Shown here piece after piece: positions 1 through 10,196 of a stretch of DNA of 64,000 nt. The stretch lies in contig JAQFVV010012511.1 in the NCBI GenBank assembly GCA_028023455.1, forward strand, positions 1 through 64,000. Reading direction: 5' to 3'. Both the position numbers and the translations under genes were made by a program. Each line of letters opens with the position of its first letter. The stretch's first letter is position 1. This DNA is from Epiperipatus broadwayi. Its lineage: Eukaryota > Onychophora > Udeonychophora > Euonychophora > Peripatidae. The notes below the pieces were generated by a model. That model was not told the origin of the DNA, did not search any database, and saw only the letters and a list, made by a program, of their open reading frames with translations.

Positions 1-554
1 ACTGTAATTTTTCTTATTTCTGGATCTGTAATAAGGTTTAGATGTGAGTATATAGAAGATGAAAAAAATAAGATTCGTTTTTGTATTATTATAATTTTAT
101 TTATTATTTCTATGATTTTTTTAGTAATTTCACCAAATTTTATTTCAATTTTGTTAAGCTGGGATGATGGTTTGGTGTCATATGTATTGGTAATTTACTA
201 TCAAAATAGTAAATCAAATAGGGCTGGAATATTAACAGTTTTAAGTAATCGAATTGGAGATGTTGCTTTTTTAGTTTGCATTGTATTTATATTAAATCCT
301 GAAAATTGAAATTTTTTTTCAATAAGCTGGTTAGTTAAAAATATTATTAATATTATAATTGTGTTAATATTGTTAGCTGGAATTACTAAAAGTGCTTAGA
401 TTCTTTTTTCTGCATAGTTACCTGCTGCCATAGCAGCATCAACACCTGTATCAGCTTTAGTTCATTCATCAACATTGGTAACTGCTGGGGGTTTTTTAAT
501 AATTCGATTTTCTGAATTTTTTAGGGGAGAGATTAGGTTTAAAGTTAGTTTGTT
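1..554 (+). pseudogene. nad5: Nuclear copy (NUMT) of mitochondrial nad5, partial
   Basis: This is a piece of NADH dehydrogenase subunit 5, the proton-pumping membrane subunit of respiratory complex I, now lying in nuclear DNA. Read with the invertebrate mitochondrial code it gives the usual order of nad5 landmarks: a hydrophobic helix, the conserved tract ISILLSWD, then VSYVLVIYYQN, LSNRIGDV, and after a TGA (Trp in mitochondria) the LPAAMAA...[17 protein letters not shown] block at about 420-490. ATA and AGG codons fall where Met and Ser are expected. It is dead: TAG replaces the expected Gln at about 397 and the expected Trp at about 415, the WDGLGLVSY motif has become WDDGLVSY, and two conserved Pro positions read Leu and Ser. 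The left end is cut by the window; the right end is abruptly replaced by an inverted-repeat element at 555. The longest standard-code open stretch is 112-309. The nuclear setting is inferred from the surrounding transposon-rich DNA. Confidence 0.93.
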
Positions 555-741
555 ATTAGACTAGAGGTTATCCACTTAATGAATAATATTTCTGTAATGT
601 CTTTGGTTATATTTGTATAATTACACCCCTCCATAAGGTGCTAAAAATGGATAGATATCAGTCTCTACTTGTATGAAAGTGGTGTAGTAAAAATTAGACT
701 ATAGAACTATTATTCATTAAGTGAATAATTTCTAGTCTAAT
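555..741. mobile_element. 187-bp MITE-like element with 34-bp terminal inverted repeats
   Basis: The two ends, 555-588 and 708-741, are inverted copies of each other starting ATTAGACTAGA and running through CACTTAATGAATAATA. By eye 31 of 34 positions match and the mismatches are all transitions. The interior has no coding potential. Size and structure fit a MITE, a non-autonomous DNA transposon moved by a transposase encoded elsewhere. It sits exactly where readable nad5 sequence stops, so it either inserted into the NUMT or marks its edge. I cannot define a target-site duplication or name the superfamily. Confidence 0.72.
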
Positions 742-1030
742 GAATGGCATAGTTTGTGTCAAAGTTGTGAGAGCAGTAATTGGCTATCTGTATATACTGA
801 ACAAGATATGTATAACAGATTATGATCTGGGCCAAATGATGAGTGGTAATTTAGCATGAAATGTGCATCTTGGGGATCATATATCTTTTTCACATGTCTT
901 TGGTCATATGTTTATAATTGCACTTCTCCACAAGGTATTAAAAGCAGATAGAAAACATTCCCTATCTTGCATGAAAGTGGTTAGTGAAAATTACATTACA
1001 GAAATATTTTTCATTAAGTGAGAAATATAT
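742..1030. repeat. Diverged repeat related to the 555-741 element, plus a tract shared with 7950-8040
   Basis: From about 890 to 1022 the sequence follows the interior and right end of the preceding element (CTTTGGT..TAT.TTTATAATTGCAC, a CTCCA..AGGT tract, GCATGAAAGTGG, and CATTAAGTGA near the end) with considerable divergence, so it is probably an older second copy. The stretch at about 820-895, with GGTAATTTAGCATGAAAT and a following ATCATATATCTTTTTCACATGT, closely resembles about 7950-8040 inside the SINE-like insertion. No open frame of interest was found. Confidence 0.5.
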
Positions 1031-2600
1031 ATAATTGTTAATAATAAAAAAAATCTATTGAGAATAAAAGAAAAGGCCCTGATTTATTTAGAGCCTCAAC
1101 AGAATCAAAATATGAAGGGCAAACACATTTTTTAAAAAAACTTTTATTCATAGAATGATCAATTAAAAATATCAATGTTTCAGGAGATCTTGCAATATTA
1201 AGTGCTTCATGCCAACAGTTATTTAGCTTAGCAAATATACTCACATTAATTTCAGGGCAATCTAATTTATTGAACCTACAGTGCATGTGACTGATTTGAG
1301 AGTATTAACCAGATTTTTTTTATTTGCTACTTTATCATGAGAAATTTTATATGGTGGTGTTTTGTTATTAATACTTTGAAGAATTAATTCTAGGTTTGTA
1401 TTTGGGCTTTTTTTTCTAAAAGTTTTTTAAATGTTGATTGTGATTTTTCATTGTCTAAAATCATTTCTTTGTGTGACAGAATTACTACTTTTGTTTTCAT
1501 AGTTCACTTTTACATTACTGATATTATTATCTTAGTTTTTTTTCCATTGATTTGATCTTGGTAATGACACTTTTGACATTTGTAGAGTTTTCTGAAACTA
1601 TTATAACATATATTTTGACATAATTAGTCAATAATTAAACTACTGAAGGTTAGAACATTTGACATATACTTCCTTAGCTGATCTAAATAATAAACATTTC
1701 TAGAAGATAACATGATCTGTTGTTTTTTAGTATTGGCCTTATAGGATCAGTTCATTTCTTATGGAATTTTCTCAAATTAAAGTCATCATTGAAATTGTTA
1801 ATATTAAAGTGATTCACATGTTCTAGTTTAAATTCAATGGAGTATTTCTGAAGGTCAATAATATCAACTATATTCTTCTTCTTTTTTTTAAGTTTTTTTT
1901 TTCTAGTTTGCATTAGTACATATCAAATATCTAATTAATTAATAATTATTTATTGTAGTGACTATTTATTTAGTCTATGATTTTTTTTAAAGCAGCTTAA
2001 TTATTAACAAAATATCTTAAATGAACATGTAAAGATTGAATGCAGGAGATAGAATCAGTAATGGATTAAGTCTTTCAATTGTGATATTGTAGTTATTGAT
2101 TTGGCAGTTAGCAATTATGTAGTTCATGATTTATGTTTGCCCACATTTACATAAGACAGTAACTGTTAAATTATATTTATGGAAATGAGCATAATGATCT
2201 TAGATTGATGGAGGATATGTAAAAGAACAGAAAATTACTGCAAAGAAATAGACTTGATTGTGTCAGTAATGTTTTTGATGGTAAAATTTAATTGAGTAGT
2301 CACAAGTCAGAATTCATGTAAAATCTTATTACTAACTTGTGACACAAAAGTTTTTCCATTACAGCCTTAGCTTTGATAAGGGTGAAAGTGATTTTGATGA
2401 GATGTTTGCAACCTAATTCATAGAAAAAGTTTTTGTTTTGGTGGATGAAGACCTTGTTGAAAAATTTAGAAAATTAATACAGTGAATTACCTTAAAAAGG
2501 TTTTATTTTCATCCATATAACCATGAAAATCTTTGTTATAATATTGTGAAAGAGAAATTTGAAGTTCTGTTCAAATGATGTTTTTCTCATTCTATAAATC
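1031..2600. other. Anonymous AT-rich sequence
   Basis: No gene, RNA or recognisable element was identified. There is an 82-codon open frame on the minus strand at 1038-1286 containing a few Cys residues, but it matches no family I know, continues upstream only through stops and has no conserved copy in the window. It is most likely a chance frame or a relic of an element too decayed to name. Confidence 0.4.
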
Positions 2601-4010
2601 TTGGGTTTAATTGACTAATATATGAGATTGACAACCTCAGCAATTATAGTAACAGACCTTATACAAGTATTTATCAATGATAATAACACTTCTTTTGGAG
2701 ATATTTTTTTACAATCGGCTAAATTTTGTATAAAAGTGACATGACTTTATCATTAGATCTTATAAAGTTTCCATGGCATCTTTTCAATTTTCTTTTCTAG
2801 TACCATCCAATGATTTATAGGTTTATCAACAATTTTTTGTTCCAATTTGGAATGAATTGCTTTGATATCCTTAAAGGATAGACTTTTTGGAGTATGCTAT
2901 CAATCTTTTTTTTTTAACCTTTTTAGCAAAGAGAATTGTAGAGATTATATTAGTATTCCAATCAAGATATCCATTATATTAAATCCAGTTATTCCTTAAA
3001 TTCTATCTTTGAATAAGATGGTTTTTAACTACAGGAATGTGAATTCAAAAGCTAATAGACTTGTTTTATATTGTACATAGGACAATTAATTTTATATCAG
3101 TAGAGATCAGGTGATAGTAAAACATTTTTGTTGAAACAAAACATAAATCAGGATTCAGATCCAATCCTAATTTATCTGAAAGGAATAATCCTGATGGCAT
3201 CATTAAAAAAATGGATGCTATTTAAATCCATATATTTTAAAAACTGACAGTCTACCTGATCCTTATTTATACCTCCCAAAGACTAATCATGAATCAAAAT
3301 CTCTTCTATGTACAGAAGATTTGGAAGATCTGAAAAACATTATCAGGGCCAATTTGCATTTGGAGGTTTATAAATATTGCATATATAAAAATTATTTATC
3401 CAAATAAACATTTGAACAATCTTCAATAGTTGTTTTTTTTATGAAATAACTTTAAACAAAGGTAGCCATGTTATGCTTAAAATGCTTTCTATCAGAATTA
3501 AAATAAATTCAGGGCTTTATAAGAGATTCATATTATTAAAAAAATAATGGGTCTCTTCAAGTGCAATAACATCAACATTGTGCTAAACAATTACTTTATA
3601 AAGAATCTTCATGTTTGATTTAGAGATATATCCAATGTTTAGTTGACATGTTTGAAAAACAAAGTATAAAATCCTCTTATTTCTATCTCTACATCCAAAA
3701 TTTATATATTTTTAAAATAATTTTCCAATTTTAGCATCAAAATCTTTCACAACAAATTTAAAATGTTTGGACTTATCAAAGCACTTTGTATATCCATATA
3801 AATTTTCTACTTCTTCATAAAATGTTTTGCGATATAAATTTAAAGTATTTGCATTTGGTGTCTTCCATTAATTTGAATAACTAATCTTGCCACTCTGTCT
3901 GATATACCATTAATTTCCACAAATTTTTATTTATAATGAATCCCATTCTATTTTAGTTATGGAAAATTATAAGTACATTTTCAGTTTCAAATAATTTGTC
4001 TTTATCTTTT
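2601..4010 (-). pseudogene. RTE-like non-LTR retrotransposon remnant (endonuclease part)
   Basis: On the minus strand, in changing frames, 3920-3620 reads through landmarks of the apurinic-type endonuclease of RTE-class LINEs: ISDRVARLVIQ.NGR..MQ, then a Phe-Tyr-Glu/Val-Glu stretch, KHFKFVVKDFDAKIGK (family consensus GDFNAKIG, catalytic Asp/Asn region) at about 3750-3720, and NFGCRDRNKR..L.F at about 3700-3640. In live elements this enzyme nicks target DNA to prime reverse transcription. Here the Gly of GDFN and the Asn are changed and stops are frequent. A short tract at about 3555-3590 reads DVIALEETH, resembling the start of an endonuclease domain but lying downstream, out of order. Sequence down to about 2600 may be decayed linker and RT; no RT motif can be named there. 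It is separate from the LINE at 4240-7225. Confidence 0.6.
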
Positions 4011-5271
4011 CTTTTAATTTCCAAAGTTGAATAATGGGTCATTGATATTAGATCATTCTTCCAATTTATGCAATTTTTATTCATTTAAAAGTACTCTCAC
4101 TGTTAAGTACTTATGTATAATATTATCATTAAATGGTAGCCTAAGTATCACAATTCTTAGCACTTTTTGCTTCAGTTGCCAACTACACAATTGGCTGATG
4201 ACTTTACAATATTGAGAATATGAGACATAAAAGGTCTATAACTTATTACCCGCCTTGATTGTAAAGTAATTAAAGATAATAGGCATTTACACACATATTC
4301 AATATATCTTCAAGAAAATCCAACTGCTAATCATGGTAGTCCTTGGTTTAAAGTCAGAAGTAAAAGTCATAAACTCACTCTGCTGACTGAAATAATAAAC
4401 AGATCATCATGTAAAACAATGAACATTATGAATTTGTTCTATTTATACTTAAATAATTTAATTAATAATAAATCATGAAGAACACAATCAAATGCTTTTT
4501 GTAAATCCAAATATACATCTACAATCTTATGATTTTTTTCTAAAGATTCAGTAATAACTAAAACATGTTTAGATAAAGCCAAATTTATAGATTTTTTGGA
4601 TCAAACACCACATATCAAACAATTATATTTTTAATACATATTTTCAAAATTTGAATTAATATTCTTAAAATAGAAATTGGCCTGTAGTTTTTCAAACATT
4701 CCCTTTCTACATAACAAGGGAAAATTTTAAGCTATCTGGAAATATGTCTGAACATACCTAAAAATTAAACAAAAAGTATACTGATATAAGAGAAACACCA
4801 TGCAAAACAATACATTTCTTATCTTTTATTTTATACAGAGATGTATTTCTTCAATCTCTTCAAAGCAAAACAATTCATGATAGATTTTTCATAATCAAAA
4901 CCATAATGAGATCTATAATTATTAGTAAAATTACACATTAATAATTCCACACTACAAAATGGTAATTGAAATGATCAGCTATTAGTTTTGAATTACTCAT
5001 AACATCAAAAAATACTTGTTAGCCATTAATCTAGAAAACTATGAAAATCTGTCTTTAAAAATTTATTTGTTAACAACAGTCTAAAAATTGCTTAATTTAA
5101 TAGATTTTAAAAAATCAATTTGAGCAGAATAGAGAAACATTTTAGCTTCAATTGTATCTTTTTTTTTCTTTATCAAAGACATTAGTGAAGCTCTGAATTC
5201 TTAATTAAAAGGTAACTTGTTCTTTCTGTTTATTTTTGATATTAATTCATTGGTTATCCAATCATTTCTTT

Positions 5272-5721
5272 TTAAATCTTTTTTATATATTTTATAAAAG
5301 GACAATGTTCAATGAAATCTTTTATCTTATGAACAAACAATGAAAAGACACAATTTACATTATTTATATAGTCATATAAGTTATTAATTAACGAATGCAA
5401 AAATTCATGAGATGATACTCTAAAACATTTATTACTAAAAGAAAAATTCCTATTAAAATTAATTATGATTCCTCTGTGATCCATAACACCCCATTCTAAT
5501 AATGATGTTTTCAAAAGAATATTTTCAAATCTATCAAAGATGTGATCAATAAGTAAAGATGATGAAGAAACATTGAATAAGTTCAAAAAATGAAAACATT
5601 TGAGCAGCAGAAATAACTTCTCCAAAAATAAGTCATCAGTAATAATAACGAACTTGTCATTTAATCTAATAAGTAAATTATGAAGTTCATCATTAAAAAT
5701 ATCAACTGAATGTTGGCACAA
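5272..5721 (-). pseudogene. LINE endonuclease C-terminal region and linker
   Basis: The longest surviving open frame of the LINE, 149 codons. Residues about 50-85 carry SSSLLIDHIF..FEN.L and then WGVMDHRGIIINF. These correspond to the S-x-I-D and S-D-H-R/P motifs that close the apurinic-type endonuclease domain; the His of the SDH motif is a catalytic residue and is kept, while the Ser reads Met. The remainder is the Asn/Phe-rich linker toward the RT. The upstream half of the endonuclease, roughly 5720-6800, is unreadable. Confidence 0.6.
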
Positions 5722-5883
5722 ATAAAGTTTAAAATAATACTCTCAGAAGAAATAAGATCTAATTCAATAAAAGTCATATAAAGATCTGACTTATAATAAA
5801 TTAACACTCCACCTGGTTTATTATTTGCTCTAGATTAATAATTGATATATATATGGTATTTCTTTCACAATATATAATATTAA

Positions 5884-6100
5884 ATCACCCTACATGGAAC
5901 AAAAATTCGCACTGCCCTCTATGAAATAAATATATTAAGATGTATGTTTCAAAATAGCCAGCAACACCCTACATGGTACAAAAATTCAGCAGCGCTCTTT
6001 GTGAAATAAATATATTGGAATCCATAAAAATAGCCAGCCTCACAGAGGGTGGTGCTAAATTTTTGTATCGTGGGTGTTTAGTATTTGGATATTTATTTCA
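5884..6100. repeat. Three-unit repeat with two direct and one inverted copy, MITE-like
   Basis: Units at 5886-5937 and 5964-6017 are direct copies (CACCCTACATGG.ACAAAAATTC, then CTCT.TGAAATAAATATATT). A third unit at about 6039-6100 is the same sequence inverted (CACAGAGGGTGGTGCTAAAT, then TTTTTGTATCGTGGGTG, ending in ATTTATTTCA). ATAGCCAGC precedes both the second and the inverted unit. Units two and three form a potential hairpin of about 130 bp. Probably termini of a small DNA element, within or beside the LINE linker region. Confidence 0.6.
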
Positions 6101-6837
6101 GTTTAGCATTAAGTTGGTATTATTTTATATACATATGTCCATCTAATCTTCTAATTCATAAAGTCCTTTATCATATTTATTAATTCCAAGCACACATAAC
6201 ATTTTATTAATGAATGATCAAATGAATGTAAGTCAACTAATAACTCATCAAAATATTTTCTCACACTATTTACATTGATATAATTTATTTTCTACTGCCA
6301 AACAATTTTTGGAAGACAATTCTTATTATAAATTAGACAAATCTAATTCAGAATGAATCTTAATTGCTTTAACTTCTGCAACTTTCCTCAATCAAATTTT
6401 GCCATCTTTAATCTAAACAAATTGATAGTTCATTTTCTTTAGCCATATTTATCAAAATAATTTTCTATTTTTAGGCCCTCCATTTAAATATTTACAATTA
6501 TCAGATGTTGTATTAGGCAAAATATCAGCTAGATATAATTTAATTCTTTTATTATCTGACAAAAATAAATCTCTAGTCATTTTATAAACAAAATTAATTT
6601 TTATTATAGGTCTAAATCTACCTCTATATTTTAATTTATAAATAGATTTAAATCATTTGTATTAAAGCTGATAATTTTAATTTTTAAACTATATTTTGCA
6701 CAATATTAAATCAATTTTTACCTTCATCATATTAAATACTAACAATTTCAATATTTATTTTTTAATCTTTGCTATTTTAAATAAAAAATTTATTTTTGTA
6801 AACTATATAATAAAGAATTTTTACCATTTCTTCCATA

Positions 6838-7225
6838 TCATTTTACTTGACTGCTCAGTTTTTTGATATTTTTTAAAATTAAATCAAGTTTTAAACTAAG
6901 TTTAATAAAAGACTGTGATAATGAATCAATATTATTTTGTAAAATAGGTAGCATATCAACTTTTCTATTTATCTGTTGAAGTAATTTCAAAATAGAATTC
7001 TTATCTAAAGAACTCAGTACTAGATCCATAATTTAAACTTATGTTTAAAGTAATTCCAGCTTTACAATTTTCACATCTCCATGTTTTATTTGTAGATGAC
7101 ATATTTTTGGAAGTCTTTTTAATTGTAATACTATATTTAAAATGAAAATTACCATTGCAGTCTAAACATATTACAAAATTTCCATCAGAGAAAATGGCTA
7201 ATTGTCAAGAAGTACATTTATCCAT
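6838..7225 (-). pseudogene. LINE ORF1 remnant: PHD-like zinc finger plus coiled coil
   Basis: Starting at the ATG at 7225, the minus strand gives MDKCTS followed by TGA where a Cys codon is expected, then FVICLDCNGNFHF and, about 25 residues on, WRCENCK. The C-x2-C / C-x2-C-x4-H / C-x2-C spacing is that of the PHD/RING-like finger found at the start of ORF1 in several arthropod LINE clades. One frame over, 7029-6838 encodes 63 residues with heptad-like Leu/Ile spacing (LDKNSILKLLQQINRKV, then LSQSFIKLSLKLDLIL), a coiled coil of the kind that trimerises LINE ORF1 proteins. A frameshift near 7030 and the Cys-to-stop change inactivate it. In live elements this protein binds the element RNA. Confidence 0.6.
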
Positions 7226-7936
7226 AACAAAGTGGCTACCTTTAAAATAAATTAATAAAGAAATCAGTAACAAATATATTGTAATGGATAAATAGTTCCA
7301 TATGCAACTGTATAAGCTAGACCTTTTTCTGATATCAAATTGTAATTTAATATTACTAATTACTATTAAAAATATATATCAAAGAAATTATAAAATTGAA
7401 TTCTTCCAATTAATAATAAATCCTGAAGTAAAAAGATAAATTTACCCAGCATGAATTACATTTGGGATATATTTTATAATTCATGTAATAATAACAAAAT
7501 CTATTATCAAACAAAATAATTTATTTAAGAAAATAAAATAATGTCATTGTAATAGCAATCAACAAATGCATGCAAGATTAACAACCCAAGATATTGCCAA
7601 GCCAAGCCACAATTAGTAACACAGTAACCTATACACAGAGGGCTATAAGACTAAGCAATGGTTAAAATGCTAGTTAAATATAAGATTAACTCACTACTGT
7701 AATATTTTAAGTAACAGCATAAAAATAACAAATATTCTCAAAATTTCATATAAAAAGTATTTAAATATTAATTCATTATAGCTGTATTTATAAAGATATG
7801 ACATTACCCATGCTCATGAAAGTATTTATTACAAAAATGATGCCATAAGAAAATTATAACTGGAATTAAGCAAACACATCCAATAATATCTAAACAGTCA
7901 ATACATGCCACCCTGGCCAAATCTCATATGCAAAAT

Positions 7937-8162
7937 AAATTATATATATGTGTGAGGATAGTAATATGGACCAACTGATGATTGCTGGTTTAGCATGAAA
8001 TACGTATATTGGTAATTATTTATCTTTTCAACATGTGTGTGATCAGATGGGTCAGCAATATGAGATGGCACTGAGAGTGGTGGGTTGTGTGAAAGTCTGA
8101 GTTCAAACCCTGCATATATTACATATATAAATGCAGGTTTAAGCCTGTACAATGTATTCATT
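7937..8162 (+). mobile_element. SINE-like insertion in copy A
   Basis: Copy B lacks this 226-bp stretch, reading directly from CCAAAATAAAT to ATTTAAACAAATG, so it is an insertion in A. It contains GTTCAAACC at 8101-8109, a match to the RNA polymerase III B box (GWTCRANNC), and a tRNA-like stretch before it (TGGCACTGAGAG...GTGGGTTGTGTGAAAGTCTGA). A short hairpin (AACCCTGCAT / ATGCAGGTTT) follows. No good A box was found. About 7950-8040 recurs at 820-905. Most likely a tRNA-related SINE; no convincing target-site duplication was seen. Confidence 0.5.
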
Positions 8163-8648
8163 TAAACAAATGTAAATTTAAAATTATAAATATTACCATT
8201 AAATAGCAAATTATATATTTTTATAATCTGTACTGAAATATGACATTTATAAAATAAGAATAAATTATAATTTATCATATCCATATTATTTTTAAATAAT
8301 TATACTAAAACATTTTGAAATATTAACTTGAATATGGATTTTATAAATATACATATCGGTACAACATTTAAGAATAAACGATTAATATCAGTATAAAATA
8401 TTTACATGAAAAGCAATTTCATAAATTAAAAAAATATATTTAATAAAGATTTATAAATTGTTTTGTCATTTTAATTTATTTACCAGTAAAAAACTTAAAT
8501 GATTGTTTTCCCATTATAGTGCTCTATTTGAAATATCAGACAGTAGACAAGCCTGAACAAAGTTGTAGAAATTCATAATTTTTATAGCAGTTGATGGTTA
8601 TAAAAGTACTCCCATTATTTATGGATGAAAATATAAAGGAATAGATTA

Positions 8649-9005
8649 AAAAACATATAATAAAAACAACTGTTAAATATAAAAACATATAAGTTAAATA
8701 AAAGTGGTTAATGGATAAAGAATGGATAGTAAAATTAATATATGTGGATATATATCATTAATATATATAACTAATTTTGTAGTAGAATTGGAAAAAAATC
8801 ACAAATAGATCTGTCAGATATCATTTGTTTATCTAACTTCTCTCATGTATTGATATAGATGTCGCTGTATGTGCTTTAAATCGTGGAGACATATTGAAAA
8901 GGGCAAAAAACATAATTTGCCGAAAAAGGCTTTTTTATAATAATTTTATAATTTGTAACCTTTGTTGCTTGTATATATGTATTTTAAAACATATTTGACT
9001 ATTGT
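8649..9005. mobile_element. 357-bp insertion flanked by a 14-bp target-site duplication
   Basis: AAAGGAATAGATTA occurs at 8635-8648 and again at 9006-9019, exactly bracketing sequence absent from copy B, where the matching site is present once (GAAGGAATAGATTA at about 18618). That is the pattern of a retroposition event with the empty site preserved in the paralogue. The insert begins with an A-rich stretch and has a slightly GC-richer core (TAGATGTCGCTGTATGTGC; AAAGGGCAAAAAACAT). It has no open frame and is not a family I recognise. Confidence 0.72.
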
Positions 9006-9460
9006 AAAGGAATAGATTATCTATTTGAGACTTGGTTCCCAAATTCTTGGGATGACAATTTTATTTAAAAGTTCATCTTGAAAGTTTAAAATTCAATGTT
9101 TTCTTTTCAATTAGTAGCATGGTGATCCTGTCCATGTGATCAAACAGTTTTTTTAAAAAATAAAAATCATGCTTAGAAAATTGTCAATAGAACAATATAA
9201 TAACTACAGTTTATTTTAAAATATTTAAATGATTTTCAGTTCTTTACCTACAATTAATATTTTTTAAAATTCAATAATTGATTTTCTTTTAGATTATAAT
9301 TTAATAAAACCAACTTTTTATTAATAAAGAAGGCATAATGCCTTTAAATAATAACAATGTAATATTTTAAACATATCAATGATGTCACATTTTAAAATTA
9401 AATAAATTTTTTTAATTTAAACACCAATGAAATAGATTCCTAAGGAATATATTTCATTAA

Positions 9461-10196
9461 CTCCTCCCCCTTTTGCAAAAATAAATTTTATTACATTTAA
9501 CAATTATAACATATATTTTAAAAAAAATAAAACAATTCTTTTTTTAAAATAAATATAAAATTTTTAGTCAAAACTAAATCAATAATTAATAACTTATTCA
9601 CTTTAACTCAAATACCAATACATAACAATTAAAAATATTTTCTCCTAAGATCAAAAAAAAAAATTTAACTATAGTCACTTATGTACATTCAAAAAAAAAA
9701 AAAATTAGAAAGTATAGGCTGTCCAATTTTAATAAAAAAATATTGGTTATGACTTTTAGAATTAAGAGTTCCTTTAATCTCACTAAAATTTCCAATAATA
9801 TAGATAATCTCAGTTTATTAACCACCAATAAAATTAAATACAAGTATAAATAATACCTTTATATTTTTAGGTTTAAACTGAACAATATCTTGTATAAATT
9901 AACAATTACATTACATGGTTTTAGCCATTTGGATCTAGTACATTTATTTTCCCTATTTCAAATAAATATAGTATACTGATAAAACCAATTTTTTAATAAT
10001 GACTACTAAAAAGTATACATTCTATTTTATACAATAACTAAACATTTATCACTATGAAAATTTTTCCTACTTTGGATTTCAGTAAGATTCACGTATTCAC
10101 AACTAAAACTCCATACAACTTTGTACATCATGATAGTAAAACCATTTCCTTTTATTACAATTACTCTCGCCTACAAACTCCAATACTTATGAAATT
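9461..10196. other. Anonymous AT-rich sequence with A-runs
   Basis: Very low complexity, with A8 to A13 runs at about 9653-9705 and many TAATAA-type words. No open frame, RNA gene or repeat partner in the window was seen. Confidence 0.5.

Larger units (their letters stand above)
4240..7225 (-). mobile_element. Degenerate two-ORF LINE with PHD-like ORF1, endonuclease and truncated RT
   Basis: On the minus strand the pieces of one non-LTR retrotransposon occur in the expected order: a zinc-finger/coiled-coil ORF1 (7225-6838), the C-terminal part of an endonuclease (5721-5272), then the beginning of a reverse transcriptase. RT landmarks are FPDSLK at about 4740, ECLKNYRPISIL at about 4700-4660 (the classic N-terminal LINE RT motif) and VDVYLDLQKAFDCVLHDLL at about 4535-4455 (motif A with its Asp). 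No YxDD motif follows, so the 3' end is lost or unreadable. The combination of a PHD-like ORF1 and this endonuclease points to the Jockey/CR1 broad group; that is inference. Many stops and frameshifts show it is dead. Confidence 0.75.
7280..9460. repeat. Anonymous duplicated segment, copy A (partner at 17320-19072)
   Basis: This stretch and 17320-19072 are direct copies about 10 kb apart, roughly 85 percent alike by eye across their full lengths. Shared landmarks include AATGGATAAATAG at the left, CAAGATATTGCCAA, AACCTATACAC.GAGGGCT, TTACCCATGCTCATGAAAGT, ATCCTGTCCATGTGATC and TTAATTTAAACAC.AAT at the right. No open frame is conserved between them. Copy A is longer because it carries insertions at 7937-8162 and 8649-9005. 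It is either an old segmental duplication or two copies of an unnamed transposon family. Confidence 0.85.
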
